Made by a program: the position numbers and the translations under genes. From contig NZ_OY781470.1 of assembly GCF_963676935.1 (NCBI RefSeq), positions 3,010,680 to 3,074,679 on the forward strand: a stretch of 64,000 bases of DNA, read 5' to 3'. This stretch comes from Halarcobacter sp. GTDB lineage: Bacteria > Campylobacterota > Campylobacteria > Campylobacterales > Arcobacteraceae. Under the pieces are notes generated by a model. It made no database searches. It was not told the origin of the DNA and saw nothing but the letters and a program-made list of their open reading frames with translations. Shown here piece by piece: positions 35,125 through 43,565 of the stretch (position 1 is its first letter; each line of letters begins with the position of its first letter).

Positions 35125-35154
35125 ATCTTCTCCTTTTTTAAGTTAAATTACACT

Positions 35155-36801
35155 CTAGTGTTTATTGATAATAAGTTCTCTTATTTTGTTTAAGAGATCT
35201 TTTTCTTCTAGTTCTAATTTGAAGAAACCTTTTTTAATCTCTTTTATTAAAATATGTTTGGTGTACTTTTCTTTTGTTTCTTCATAATCACTTCTGTGAT
35301 GTGCACCTCTACTCTCTTTTCTTTTTTTAGCTGCTAAAATAACTGCTTCTGAAACCTCTAGGGCATTTCTTAACTCTAAAATAGAGATAAGTTCAACATT
35401 ATTTCTTCTTTCTTTATTTATACAGTGTAAAGAGTAAGACTGGTTTCTAAGGTATTTAATATAATCAAAGGCTTTCACTAAACTCTCTTTAGTTCTTAAT
35501 ATACCTACATATTTAAACATGGAGTTTCCTAATGAAACTCTTATTGCATTAAAGTTTTTTGATGTTTCACCTGCAAAAATTTTATCTACATTAAGAATAT
35601 CTTTGATTACGAGATTGTAATCAATAGTTGAAAATTCATGCTTTTTTGAAAACTCTAAAGCTTTTTGTCCAGCAAGTTCTCCAAAAACTGTTCCTTCAAG
35701 AAGTGAATTTCCTCCTAATCTATTAGCTCCATGTATTTTATTTGCAGACATCTCTCCACAAACATAAAGCCCCTCTATTTTTGTTTGGGTCATATCACAT
35801 AAAACACCACCCATTGTATAGTGGGCAACAGGTTTTATTTCAAGTAGTTCTTTACTTATATCAATACCTACTTGATTAAAAGCTACTGTGTATAAAGAGG
35901 GCAACTTTTTTTGGATTTTTTCTAATCCAATATGTCTTAGGTCAAGATAAACTTTTTGTCCTTTGTTTTGTTGTTCCAAAATAGCTTTTGCAATTTTATC
36001 TCTTGTATCAAGTTCATTTACAAATCTTTCACCCTCACTATTGATTAGATATCCCCCTTCACCTCTAGCGGCTTCAGTTACAAGGTAATTTGTTTTAGCA
36101 ATACCTGTTGGATGAAATTGTACAAATTCCATATCTGTTAAGGTAAGCCCTGCTCTTAGAGCAACTGCTAAAAGGTCTCCTGTATAATCTTGTGCATTTG
36201 TAGAATTTCCTCTATATATTCCTGCATAACCTCCCCCAGCTAATACAACTGATTTTGCAGGATAAACTAAAACTGTAGAATCTAATCTTCTTAAGGAGAT
36301 AACTCCACATACTCTATTTGAATCTTTAATAATATTCATCACATAGGTATTTACAAGAAATTTTATCCCTAACTCTTTTGCTTTTTTTATTAAAGACTGA
36401 GTAATTGCACTACCTGTTTTATCCCCTACATAACAAGTTCTATTTATTCCTGCTCCACCAAATGGTCTTTGTTCAATATTTCCTTTTTCATCTCTTTGAA
36501 AAGGAACTCCATAAGAAACTAATTTTGAGATAATTTCAGAAGATCTTTTACACATATAGGTTATATTTTTTCTATCCCCTAATCCTTTTGATGATTTAAA
36601 AGTATCTTCAATATGTGATTCCAAAGCAGATTTATCTTCTGGGTCTAATACAGCATTTATTCCACCACTTGCCATTGCTGAATTTGATTTAAAGATATTG
36701 CCTTTAGTGATAATAGCTACTCTATTTGTATCTGTTTTAGCTTCAATTGCAGCCATAAGCCCTGCTACACCTCCACCTACAACTATTACATCATATATCA
36801 T
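35155..36801 (-). CDS. FAD-dependent oxidoreductase (L-aspartate oxidase/fumarate reductase flavoprotein family)
   Basis: 548 residues. The N-terminal dinucleotide motif is DVIVVGGGVAGLMAAIEAK. The FAD and active-site regions are typical of the NadB/SdhA/FrdA family: NSAMASGGINAVLDPED, VLAGGGYAGIYRGNSTNAQD, DMEFVQFHPTG, EAARGEGGYLIN, KPVAHYTMGGVLCD and ANRLGGNSLLEG. It looks closer to soluble L-aspartate oxidase in length than to SdhA, but its C-terminal end differs. Placed in a sigma-54-controlled unit with nifT, it may serve a redox step for nitrogen fixation; the substrate is unknown. Oxaloacetate or iminoaspartate chemistry is possible. Confidence 0.75.
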   Translation of the reverse strand: MIYDVIVVGGGVAGLMAAIEAKTDTNRVAIITKGNIFKSNSAMASGGINAVLDPEDKSALESHIEDTFKSSKGLGDRKNITYMCKRSSEIISKLVSYGVPFQRDEKGNIEQRPFGGAGINRTCYVGDKTGSAITQSLIKKAKELGIKFLVNTYVMNIIKDSNRVCGVISLRRLDSTVLVYPAKSVVLAGGGYAGIYRGNSTNAQDYTGDLLAVALRAGLTLTDMEFVQFHPTGIAKTNYLVTEAARGEGGYLINSEGERFVNELDTRDKIAKAILEQQNKGQKVYLDLRHIGLEKIQKKLPSLYTVAFNQVGIDISKELLEIKPVAHYTMGGVLCDMTQTKIEGLYVCGEMSANKIHGANRLGGNSLLEGTVFGELAGQKALEFSKKHEFSTIDYNLVIKDILNVDKIFAGETSKNFNAIRVSLGNSMFKYVGILRTKESLVKAFDYIKYLRNQSYSLHCINKERRNNVELISILELRNALEVSEAVILAAKKRKESRGAHHRSDYEETKEKYTKHILIKEIKKGFFKLELEEKDLLNKIRELIINKH

Positions 36802-36812
36802 ATAATAACCTT

Positions 36813-37922
36813 TTATACTCTATACATTAAGTCGTAGTTTGCTCTAGGAGTTATTTTAATTTTTGTTATCTCTAAATTCTCTCTAATATGAATTGGTGCT
36901 TTTGATGCAAAAAGTGAGCTTATAATCCCTGGCGTTGAACGTACAAATTGTAGTGCTAATTGAATATCATTTTTCAAAATCATTTTAGGATCTAGTAGGT
37001 AACCAGTTTCTGCTTTGAATGATTTTTTAAATAGATTCATTTGAAGTAAAGATGAACTTGAAATTACACCTATTTTAAGTCTGTGTGCAGCTTGTAATAA
37101 AGTACATTCTTCACCTTTTACAGTTTGAGAAGGTAAGGTGTAAATTGAAGTTTTACCTATATTGAATGGTGTTTGAATATATTTAAAGTGGTGATTCTCT
37201 CCACCAACTTTTTTGGCAATTTTAACTAAATCTTCTAAGTTTATATTTTCTTCACGTATTTCACTAATAAAACCATTCCATACAGCTACACCATAATATT
37301 TAATAAGTCCCATATTAACCATTTTTTCAAATCGTTTAAATATAGACTCTACTTTTTTTAGAAACTTGTCATTTCCTAATTTTAATAATTGAATTTCTGG
37401 ATTATGTAGATAATAGATATCAAAAGTATCAATACCTATATTTTCTAATGATCTTCTACATGACCACTCTATAAAATCTGCACTTAGACAGTGTTGGTCT
37501 AATTCTATATCATCTTGTGTTGCTAATTTAGCTTTTATTATATTTTCATTTATCCATTCATATGGATTCTCTGGAAATGGGTAATCAAGTTGAATAAACC
37601 CACCTTTTGAGCATATTATTAATTCTTCTCTTTTTACACTATCTTCTTCATATAATTCTTTTAATGCAATACCTATCTCTTTTTCACTTTGTCCATATCT
37701 ATAATTACTTGCAGTATCAATTAGATTAATACCTTTTTTGATTGATTCTTTAACGGCTTCAATATAATGAAATACATAGTTTTCTTCTTTATAAGGTTCT
37801 TTATTAAATGTTCCAAGTCCAAGTTTTGAAAAAATTAAGTCATTATGTTTTATATAAAAATCTTTATAATTGGAAAATTTTTTAGCATAATTTAGTGTTG
37901 CTTCTGTAGTTGCCACTTGCAT
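36813..37922 (-). CDS. Aldo/keto reductase family protein
   Basis: 369 residues, TIM-barrel aldo/keto reductase. The tetrad region is visible: GINLIDTASNYRYGQSEKEI (Asp and Tyr), LIICSKGG (Lys) and DIYYLHNPEIQ (His). A 50-residue insert around residues 110-150 (YEWINENIIKAKLATQDD) is longer than in short family members. First gene of a unit with the FAD protein and nifT (11-base gap). Upstream lie a terminator-like hairpin and, further up, a sigma-54 promoter. The substrate is unknown. Confidence 0.82.
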   Translation of the reverse strand: MQVATTEATLNYAKKFSNYKDFYIKHNDLIFSKLGLGTFNKEPYKEENYVFHYIEAVKESIKKGINLIDTASNYRYGQSEKEIGIALKELYEEDSVKREELIICSKGGFIQLDYPFPENPYEWINENIIKAKLATQDDIELDQHCLSADFIEWSCRRSLENIGIDTFDIYYLHNPEIQLLKLGNDKFLKKVESIFKRFEKMVNMGLIKYYGVAVWNGFISEIREENINLEDLVKIAKKVGGENHHFKYIQTPFNIGKTSIYTLPSQTVKGEECTLLQAAHRLKIGVISSSSLLQMNLFKKSFKAETGYLLDPKMILKNDIQLALQFVRSTPGIISSLFASKAPIHIRENLEITKIKITPRANYDLMYRV

Positions 37923-37957
37923 AAGAATCTATTCCTTTTTTAGTATTTGTAAAAAAT

Positions 37958-37992
37958 AAAAGAGCAAGGGGCATTGAATTCCTTACTCTTTT
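37958..37992 (-). terminator. Intrinsic terminator between the sigma-54 promoter and the aldo/keto reductase gene
   Basis: On the minus strand AAAAGAGTAAGG and CCTTGCTCTTTT pair at 11 of 12 positions around an 11-base loop and are followed by ATTTTTT. It lies downstream of the -24/-12 promoter at 38024-38039 and 35 bases upstream of the reductase ATG. It can end transcripts from the molybdenum operon, but also those from the sigma-54 promoter. Confidence 0.75.
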
Positions 37993-38023
37993 AAATCTAA
38001 TTTACAAAAGGTATTAATTTATA

Positions 38024-38039
38024 TGCAAGAAGTGTTCCA
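38024..38039 (-). promoter_or_regulatory. Sigma-54 promoter upstream of the aldo/keto reductase-nifT unit
   Basis: TGGAACACTTCTTGCA, minus strand, with GG and GC ten bases apart and CTTGCA matching the -12 consensus. Transcription should start near 38013, only about 20 bases before the terminator hairpin. Confidence 0.8.
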
Positions 38040-38045
38040 TAAAAT

Positions 38046-38138
38046 TTAGTTCTTTTTATGTTTATAATTTGCGTATAAAATAGCGAGGGTAATATAAGCA
38101 ATTAAAACTAAAGGGAATAGTACTTTTTCTATATCCAT
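38046..38138 (-). CDS. Tiny single-pass membrane protein (30 residues)
   Basis: Reads MDIEKVLFPLVLIAYITLAI, then LYANYKHKKN. One membrane helix of about 20 residues is followed by a basic tail, so the C-terminus should face the cytoplasm. GGAG stands 6 bases before this ATG; an in-frame ATG four codons earlier lacks a ribosome site. GGAGTTA is part of a 6-bp inverted repeat (38142-38147 with 38160-38165) that could mask it. It follows modD by 44 bases. It could be a subunit or regulator of a membrane complex. Too short for family assignment. Confidence 0.55.
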   Translation of the reverse strand: MDIEKVLFPLVLIAYITLAILYANYKHKKN

Positions 38139-38182
38139 TGGTAACTCCATGTTTTTTTAGAGTTATTGCAATATACATTCCT

Positions 38183-39031
38183 CTACTCTATAATCTTTAT
38201 ATTACTACTTAAATTTGCCATTCCACTTACATAAACTGAACTAGTAACTACCCCATCTATTTGACAAGAAGCATAATCTTTTACATTTGATAAATTAATT
38301 CCTCCAGCAGCTAAAATCTTTATATTTGGAAAGTTTACATTTTTGTATGAAACAAGTTTTTTTAAAGTTTGAAAGTCGATTTTGTCTAATTGTAAGGTAT
38401 CTACTCCTGCTTTCATTAACTTTAGACAATCTTCATAATCTTCACTTTCAACTGCAATTTTCTTTTCAGAAGAGACTTTTTTAACTCTTTTTATATCATT
38501 ATAAAACTCTTGAGAATCTTTATATAAAAGTCTATGCCCATCAAAAAATAAAATTGACTCAGATAAACCTAGTCTATGGGGCATTGCTCCACCAGCAATA
38601 GCTGCTTTTATACAAAATCTTTTTGAAAAAGGAAAAGTTTTCCTTGTTATTAGAAGTTCACATGAAGGGTTTACTTCATCTATTAATTGTTTCATTTTTG
38701 ATGCTTGAGTTGAGATTTTACAACTGTATTCAAGTAATATTTGTGTTAATCTCCAGGCTTTGTGTATATCTTCATAGAAACCATTATATCTTAATAAAAT
38801 ATCATTTTTGGATATTTGTAATCCACTCTTAACATAATATTCAACTTCACAATTAAGTAGTTTGGCTATTTTTGCTGCCTCTTCTGTACAAGATACAATA
38901 ATATCCTCTCTTGTATAAACTTCAAGCTGGGCTTTTTTGTTATTACAATTTTGTAAACTTGTGGTTAAATCATCGTATGGGATGTCATCTTGTATGTATT
39001 TTTCTAATTCGGTTGTAGATAAGTTAAACAT
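38183..39031 (-). CDS. modD: ModD, NadC-like protein of molybdenum operons
   Basis: 282 residues of the quinolinate phosphoribosyltransferase fold. Family motifs are DIPYDDLTTSL, LITRKTFPFSKRFCIKAAIA (place of the TRKTxPGLR/RxxxK region), GGAMPHRLGLSESILFFDGH and ILAAGGINLSNVKDYASCQI with DGVVTSS. The PHRxGLSE form and the position at the end of a mod operon point to ModD rather than to the NAD-biosynthesis enzyme NadC. The biochemical role of ModD is not established. Confidence 0.85.
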   Translation of the reverse strand: MFNLSTTELEKYIQDDIPYDDLTTSLQNCNNKKAQLEVYTREDIIVSCTEEAAKIAKLLNCEVEYYVKSGLQISKNDILLRYNGFYEDIHKAWRLTQILLEYSCKISTQASKMKQLIDEVNPSCELLITRKTFPFSKRFCIKAAIAGGAMPHRLGLSESILFFDGHRLLYKDSQEFYNDIKRVKKVSSEKKIAVESEDYEDCLKLMKAGVDTLQLDKIDFQTLKKLVSYKNVNFPNIKILAAGGINLSNVKDYASCQIDGVVTSSVYVSGMANLSSNIKIIE

Positions 39032-39087
39032 GTTACCTCTATAAATTTGTTTTAATGTATCATTTGTTTTTTAGATAATTAGCAATA

Positions 39088-39768
39088 TTATAATACTTTT
39101 TTTCTTTTTTCAAAAAAATTAAGTGCCAAAAAAAATAAAAGGGATATAAATACTAATATTCCACTCAAAACCATTGCTAAGTTATATTCTCCATCAAATA
39201 CTGCATTATATATGGCTAAAGATATAGTATCTGTTTTGCCAATAATATTGCCCCCTAGCATTAGTGTAATTCCAACCTCACCTAATGCTCTGGCACATGA
39301 AATTAATAATGCAATAATTAAGGCATTTTTTACATTTGGTAGTATTATAAACAAAAATGTAAATATTTTTGATTTACCACTTAAGTAAGAAGCTTCTTTT
39401 ATCTCTTTTGGAAACTGTTCTATACTTGCTTGCAATGGTTTAACCATTAGTGGAAGCCCTGCAATAAATGCTGCAATTATAATTCCTGTAAAACTAAAAA
39501 TTATCTCAATATCAACTTGTAGAAGTATTTTCCCTATAAAACTCTCTTTTCCTAAAAGCAAAAGAAGAAAAAAACCTACAGCAATAGGAGGAAATACCAA
39601 AGGCAATGTAACTAAAGTATCTAAAAGCCATCTAAAAGGAAGCTCTTTTTTAGTTAATAAGTATGAAATTGGAACCCCTAAAAGTAAAAATAATATAAGT
39701 GTGACAAAAAGGGTTTTAAAACTTAGCCAAAGAGGATTTGATATTTGTTCTAAGGCTATAGCTTCCAT
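39088..39768 (-). CDS. Molybdate/tungstate ABC permease, second copy (ModB-like)
   Basis: 226 residues with five to six membrane helices. The ModB coupling loop is FIAGLPLMVKPLQASIEQFP followed by KEIKEASYLSGKSKIFTFLF, then CARALGEVGITLMLGGNI. It follows the second binding protein by one base. Only one ATPase gene is present in the block, so this permease probably shares ModC. Compared with the other ModB it is clearly diverged, suggesting a different oxyanion or affinity. Confidence 0.85.
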   Translation of the reverse strand: MEAIALEQISNPLWLSFKTLFVTLILFLLLGVPISYLLTKKELPFRWLLDTLVTLPLVFPPIAVGFFLLLLLGKESFIGKILLQVDIEIIFSFTGIIIAAFIAGLPLMVKPLQASIEQFPKEIKEASYLSGKSKIFTFLFIILPNVKNALIIALLISCARALGEVGITLMLGGNIIGKTDTISLAIYNAVFDGEYNLAMVLSGILVFISLLFFLALNFFEKRKKVL

Positions 39769-39769
39769 T

Positions 39770-40474
39770 TTACAGTCCGTAAGCTTTAAAAATCTCTTTT
39801 GCTTTAGTAGATTGCATAAACTCTAAAAACTTTTCACACTCATCTTTACACGAAGTAGTTTTAGCTGCTATAATTTCAATAGGGGAATAACTATTTTGAT
39901 TTACTTCAATATATCCACCTATCTTATCTTTATTTTCTAGGGCTACAGTTAGATTTATAATTGCAGCATCAACTTCTTTTGTAAGTATGTAAGTTAAGGA
40001 TTGGGGCACAGTTGCAACTACATATAATTTATCTTTTACATTTTTGTAAAGTTGCTCATTTTTTAGAAATTCTAAACCAGCAATTCCATAAATGGCTTTT
40101 TTAGGTTGAGGCATTGCAATTTTTTTTATCTCTTTTTTTAATAAGTCTTTTGATGAAGTAAGTATTGTGTCTTTAGGGAAGGCAATAACAACTTTTCCTT
40201 TTCCTAAAGAATTATAGTTTTTTATATCAAGACCACTTTTATTTAATAAGAAGTTTTTGTCTCCAATAACTAAATCAATATCAGTTTGTTTTGCTTGAGT
40301 AGATACTTGTCTCATATTTCCAAAGAAACCGTCTATATTTTTTCCATTTTTTTCATATTCTTTTATTACTTTTAGAACTACTTTTTTATAACCTGCACCA
40401 GAAGCAATCTTTAAATCTTCTGCATTTACAAAAACAGTAAATATAAGTGTTAATATAAATATTTTTTTTAACAT
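39770..40474 (-). CDS. Molybdate/tungstate-binding protein, second copy (ModA-like)
   Basis: 234 residues with signal peptide MLKKIFILTLIFTVFVNA. The type II binding fold is indicated by LKIASGAGYKKVVLKVIKEY, GKVVIAFPKDTIL, KKIAMPQPKKAIYGIAGLEF and VDAAIINLTVALEN. The N-terminal region is atypical (GAGYKK and GNMRQVSTQAKQTD in place of AASLxxA and SSGxLxxQI), so anion contacts differ from ModA1. It is cotranscribed with modC before and modB2 after. Confidence 0.78.
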   Translation of the reverse strand: MLKKIFILTLIFTVFVNAEDLKIASGAGYKKVVLKVIKEYEKNGKNIDGFFGNMRQVSTQAKQTDIDLVIGDKNFLLNKSGLDIKNYNSLGKGKVVIAFPKDTILTSSKDLLKKEIKKIAMPQPKKAIYGIAGLEFLKNEQLYKNVKDKLYVVATVPQSLTYILTKEVDAAIINLTVALENKDKIGGYIEVNQNSYSPIEIIAAKTTSCKDECEKFLEFMQSTKAKEIFKAYGL

Positions 40475-40484
40475 TTTATCCCCT

Positions 40485-41339
40485 TTAATTTTGTCTTATC
40501 ATTGGAGCGAAAGCTTTTGTACTTACATTTACTTTTTCTCCTACTTTTAAATCTTGAGCATCTTCACTGCTAATTACAATCTCAACAATTTGTTGCCCAA
40601 TAGCTACAATAGCAACATAAATCACATCAACTTTTGTTATATCTAGAAGCTCTCCTTCTAAAGAAAACTTTGCACTCCCAGTTGTTTGAAGTAGAATATC
40701 TTTTGCTTTTCCATCTTTTATCATTTGACCTTGGTTTAAAACAATAACTCTATTACTTAATCTATATATTTCACTTGGATCATGGCTTACCATTATTGTT
40801 GTGGTATTAAACTCTTTATGCAGTTGTAAAATCTCATTTTGAAGTTTAGTTCTCATACTTGGATCTAGTGCAGATAAAGGCTCATCCATTAGTAAAAGCT
40901 TTGGTTTGTTCATCATAGCTCTACAAAGACTTACTCTTTGTTTTTGACCTCCACTTAAACTATTTGGTAACCTTTCTGATAGTTCTTTCAATTCTGTAAT
41001 CTCAAGTAAATAGTTTGCTAACTTTTTATCTTTTGTTACATATAAGAGGTTATCCAAAACTGTCATATTTGGAAAGAGTGCATAATCTTGAAAAACAAAA
41101 CCTATTTTTCTTTTTTGAGGAGGGAGTGAAAACTTTTCATCAAGCCAAATCTCATTATCAACCTCTAAAGTTCCTTTTGCATTTTCTAGTCCAGCAAGTA
41201 TTCTAAGAAGTGTTGTTTTCCCACTTCCACTTACTCCTGCCAATGCAACAAAGTCTCTATTTTTTATCTCAAGGTTTACATTTAAATCCATTTTTCCTGT
41301 AGAGCCATGTAATTGTTTGTTTATATCTATTTTTATCAT
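40485..41339 (-). CDS. modC: Molybdate ABC transporter ATPase ModC
   Basis: About 284 residues. Walker A is GVSGSGKTTLLRILAG, signature LSGGQKQRVSLCRAMM, Walker B LLLMDEPLSALDPSMR; a C-terminal TOBE domain (FSLEGELLDITKVDVIYVAI onwards) is typical of ModC. The ATG at 41339 overlaps the upstream DsrE-like stop as ATGA and is preferred over one six codons earlier; neither has a strong ribosome site. It is the only ATPase for two permease/binding-protein pairs. Confidence 0.87.
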   Translation of the reverse strand: MIKIDINKQLHGSTGKMDLNVNLEIKNRDFVALAGVSGSGKTTLLRILAGLENAKGTLEVDNEIWLDEKFSLPPQKRKIGFVFQDYALFPNMTVLDNLLYVTKDKKLANYLLEITELKELSERLPNSLSGGQKQRVSLCRAMMNKPKLLLMDEPLSALDPSMRTKLQNEILQLHKEFNTTTIMVSHDPSEIYRLSNRVIVLNQGQMIKDGKAKDILLQTTGSAKFSLEGELLDITKVDVIYVAIVAIGQQIVEIVISSEDAQDLKVGEKVNVSTKAFAPMIRQN

Positions 41340-41683
41340 ATTGTTAGTGTTGCCCATAATTTGTCATTTTGTAATGCTTTATTTAAAAGTTCACCTGTAT
41401 GGTTGCATCTTATTCCTATTTTTTCTAAAGACTTAACTACCCCATACTCTTCAGCACAAACAATGCATGAGCTAAACTCTACACCATTTTTTTGCATCTG
41501 TTTAATCTCTTTTCTTATTTTCTTTTTTGATGCTGCAACTTTAATAGAAGCTCCCCAAAACATAATATGAACTCTTTTCCAATATCCTCTTGGAATTGAT
41601 ACTCCACCATAAAGTAATGGAAATTTTAATATTGAATCAACATTATCTGTTGAAATTATAAGTAGTAAATTTTTCTTTTTCAT
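41336..41683 (-). CDS. DsrE-family small protein in mod operon
   Basis: 115 residues. Pattern of the DsrE/DsrF-like fold: LLYGGVSIPRGYWKRVHIMF, WGASIKVAASKKKIRKEIKQ, NGVEFSSCIVCAEEYGVVKS and LEKIGIRCNHTGELL. A CIVC pair is at the place where DsrE-like sulfur carriers keep a cysteine. It lies between modB and modC and is coupled to modC. It might handle sulfur or thiomolybdate-like species, which is speculation. Confidence 0.7.
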   Translation of the reverse strand: MKKKNLLLIISTDNVDSILKFPLLYGGVSIPRGYWKRVHIMFWGASIKVAASKKKIRKEIKQMQKNGVEFSSCIVCAEEYGVVKSLEKIGIRCNHTGELLNKALQNDKLWATLTI

Positions 41684-41712
41684 ATATTATCCTTGTATTG
41701 TCAAGTATAAGA

Positions 41713-42405
41713 CTAAAGTCCAAGCTTTTTATTTTGTTTGTGATTAAAAATATATACACATAAAAGTACCAAGAAACTTATGACCACCATTATTGCACTA
41801 TATACATGAGCTGCTGTATAATCCATAATCTCAACAAATTCATAAATTGCAACTGATGCCACTTTTGTTTCTCCGGGGATACTTCCACCTACCATAAGTA
41901 CAACTCCAAACTCACCTACTGTATGGGCAAAAGTTACAATAATTGCAGTAAGTAGTGAGGGTTTTATATTTGGTAGAGCAACTTTTAATAAAGTTTGTAT
42001 TTTCCCTTTTCCTGCTATAAAGCTAGCTTCTAACATATTTTTATTTACACTTTCAAAACCGCTTTGCATAGGTTGAACCATAAAAGGTAAAGAATAAAAA
42101 CAACTAGCTATTACAAGTCCTGTGAAGTTAAATACAAGTTTATATCCAAATAACTCTTCAAAAAATACTCCTAAAGGGGAGTTGTGTGATAAAGCCCAAA
42201 GAATATAAAAACCTAAAACAGAAGGTGGCAAAACAATAGGAAGTGCTGTTAATGCTTCTAAAAATGGTTTTAATTTTGATTTTGTTTGTGATAAGTACCA
42301 ACTTAGTGGTAATGCTATTACAAACAAAATCAAAGTTGTAATTCCTGCTAATTTAAAAGATAGTAAAAAAGGTTCAAACTCTAGGCTTTTTAATATTTCA
42401 ATCAT
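41713..42405 (-). CDS. modB: Molybdate ABC transporter permease ModB
   Basis: 230 residues with five to six membrane helices. [40 protein letters not shown] and [20 protein letters not shown] are the standard ModB coupling loop and following helix. [18 protein letters not shown] is the typical N-terminal element. The start overlaps the TOBE-protein stop by eight bases. Confidence 0.9.
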   Translation of the reverse strand: MIEILKSLEFEPFLLSFKLAGITTLILFVIALPLSWYLSQTKSKLKPFLEALTALPIVLPPSVLGFYILWALSHNSPLGVFFEELFGYKLVFNFTGLVIASCFYSLPFMVQPMQSGFESVNKNMLEASFIAGKGKIQTLLKVALPNIKPSLLTAIIVTFAHTVGEFGVVLMVGGSIPGETKVASVAIYEFVEIMDYTAAHVYSAIMVVISFLVLLCVYIFNHKQNKKLGL

Positions 42406-42799
42406 TAATCACTTCCAATATTGATAAATCACTTGCTTTAAATAAAAGTGTAACTTTATCATTTTGTTTTATATTCATTCTTTTTAAAGATGAGCTTGTA
42501 AAAATAGATTGTAGTTTAGTATTTTTTGTTTTAGTATTAACTACTGTTAAAAGTTTTCCCTCTTCAATCTTTTCTACATCTGTTGGTATTTGATTTGAAT
42601 AGCTTAAGTCCCCTTGCAAGTTTTTTGCCATTGCAACATTTGTTGGTTTTACTGTTAAAATAACTTTTTGTCCAACTTTAATATCATTTGATAAATCAAG
42701 ACTCATCATTTTCAATTTCATATTTTCAAAATCAAATTCCACAATATTGAGGTTATCAATATTGTGAATTTGAGAAATAGTTGCAACTATTTTATTCAT
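42398..42799 (-). CDS. TOBE/Mop-like molybdate-binding domain protein
   Basis: 133 residues that read as two TOBE-like segments: [20 protein letters not shown] with [18 protein letters not shown], and [20 protein letters not shown] with [26 protein letters not shown] and FKASDL correspond to the K-A/S-S/T-x-V/L ends of Mop domains. It could store or sense molybdate in the cytoplasm. It overlaps modA and modB by a few bases on each side. Confidence 0.65.
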   Translation of the reverse strand: MNKIVATISQIHNIDNLNIVEFDFENMKLKMMSLDLSNDIKVGQKVILTVKPTNVAMAKNLQGDLSYSNQIPTDVEKIEEGKLLTVVNTKTKNTKLQSIFTSSSLKRMNIKQNDKVTLLFKASDLSILEVIND

Positions 42800-43545
42800 G
42801 GTACTAAATATCCGTAATCATTTAATATTTTTTTAGCTTTACTGCTTAACATAAATGTATAAAAAGCAGCTGCACTAGGATTATTCTCTGCTCTTTTTAA
42901 TAGAACAATTCCTTGATTAATTGGTGTATAAAGTTTTGAATCTACATCTTCCCAATTTACACCTTTTTTGTACTGTTTCATTTTATCACTATACAGTGTT
43001 GATTTTGCAATAAAACCTACATCTGTAGCTGTTAGTGCATAAGTAACTGTTTGTGAAATAGATTCTGCATATACAAGGTTTCCTTTTATTTTATCGTATA
43101 CTCCACCATTTGTCATGGCTTCAACTGCTGCTTTTCCATACGGTGCAGTTTTTGGATTTGCAATTGCAATTTTTTCAATATTTGATTGGGTTACAAGATT
43201 TATTCCTTTTGAATAATCAAGTTTTTTATTACTTAGATATGCTAAGGAACCTTGTGCATAAATTAAAGGTCTTGTAACTGCTAAACCATCTTTATATAAA
43301 GCATTTGGATATTTCATATTTGCTGCCATAAACAGGTCATATGGTGCTCCATTTTTGATTTGGGCAGTTAGCTTTCCACTACTTGTAAGTGTTTCATGCA
43401 CTTCAATATCTGGATAAATTTTGTTGAATTCAGCTTTTAATTCACTAATTGCATAACTAACATTTGCAGCAACTGCTATATTTATTTTATCTGCAAACAC
43501 ACTACTTACTAATAAAAGTAATCCTAACGAAATCTTTTTAATCAT
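42796..43545 (-). CDS. modA: Molybdate-binding protein ModA
   Basis: 249 residues with signal peptide MIKKISLGLLLLVSSVFA. ModA ligand-loop motifs are INIAVAANVSYAISELKAEF, ETLTSSGKLTAQIKNGAPYD, LFMAANMKYPNALYKDG and NPKTAPYGKAAVEAM. The full family length and canonical SSGKL make this the primary molybdate binder. Second gene of the mod operon, 20 bases after modE. Confidence 0.9.
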   Translation of the reverse strand: MIKKISLGLLLLVSSVFADKINIAVAANVSYAISELKAEFNKIYPDIEVHETLTSSGKLTAQIKNGAPYDLFMAANMKYPNALYKDGLAVTRPLIYAQGSLAYLSNKKLDYSKGINLVTQSNIEKIAIANPKTAPYGKAAVEAMTNGGVYDKIKGNLVYAESISQTVTYALTATDVGFIAKSTLYSDKMKQYKKGVNWEDVDSKLYTPINQGIVLLKRAENNPSAAAFYTFMLSSKAKKILNDYGYLVP

Positions 43546-43565
43546 TTTTTTCTCCTATAATAAAT

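Noticed and set aside
38183-39031. Nicotinate-nucleotide pyrophosphorylase NadC
   Set aside because: Same fold, but the PHRLGLSE element and mod operon position indicate ModD.
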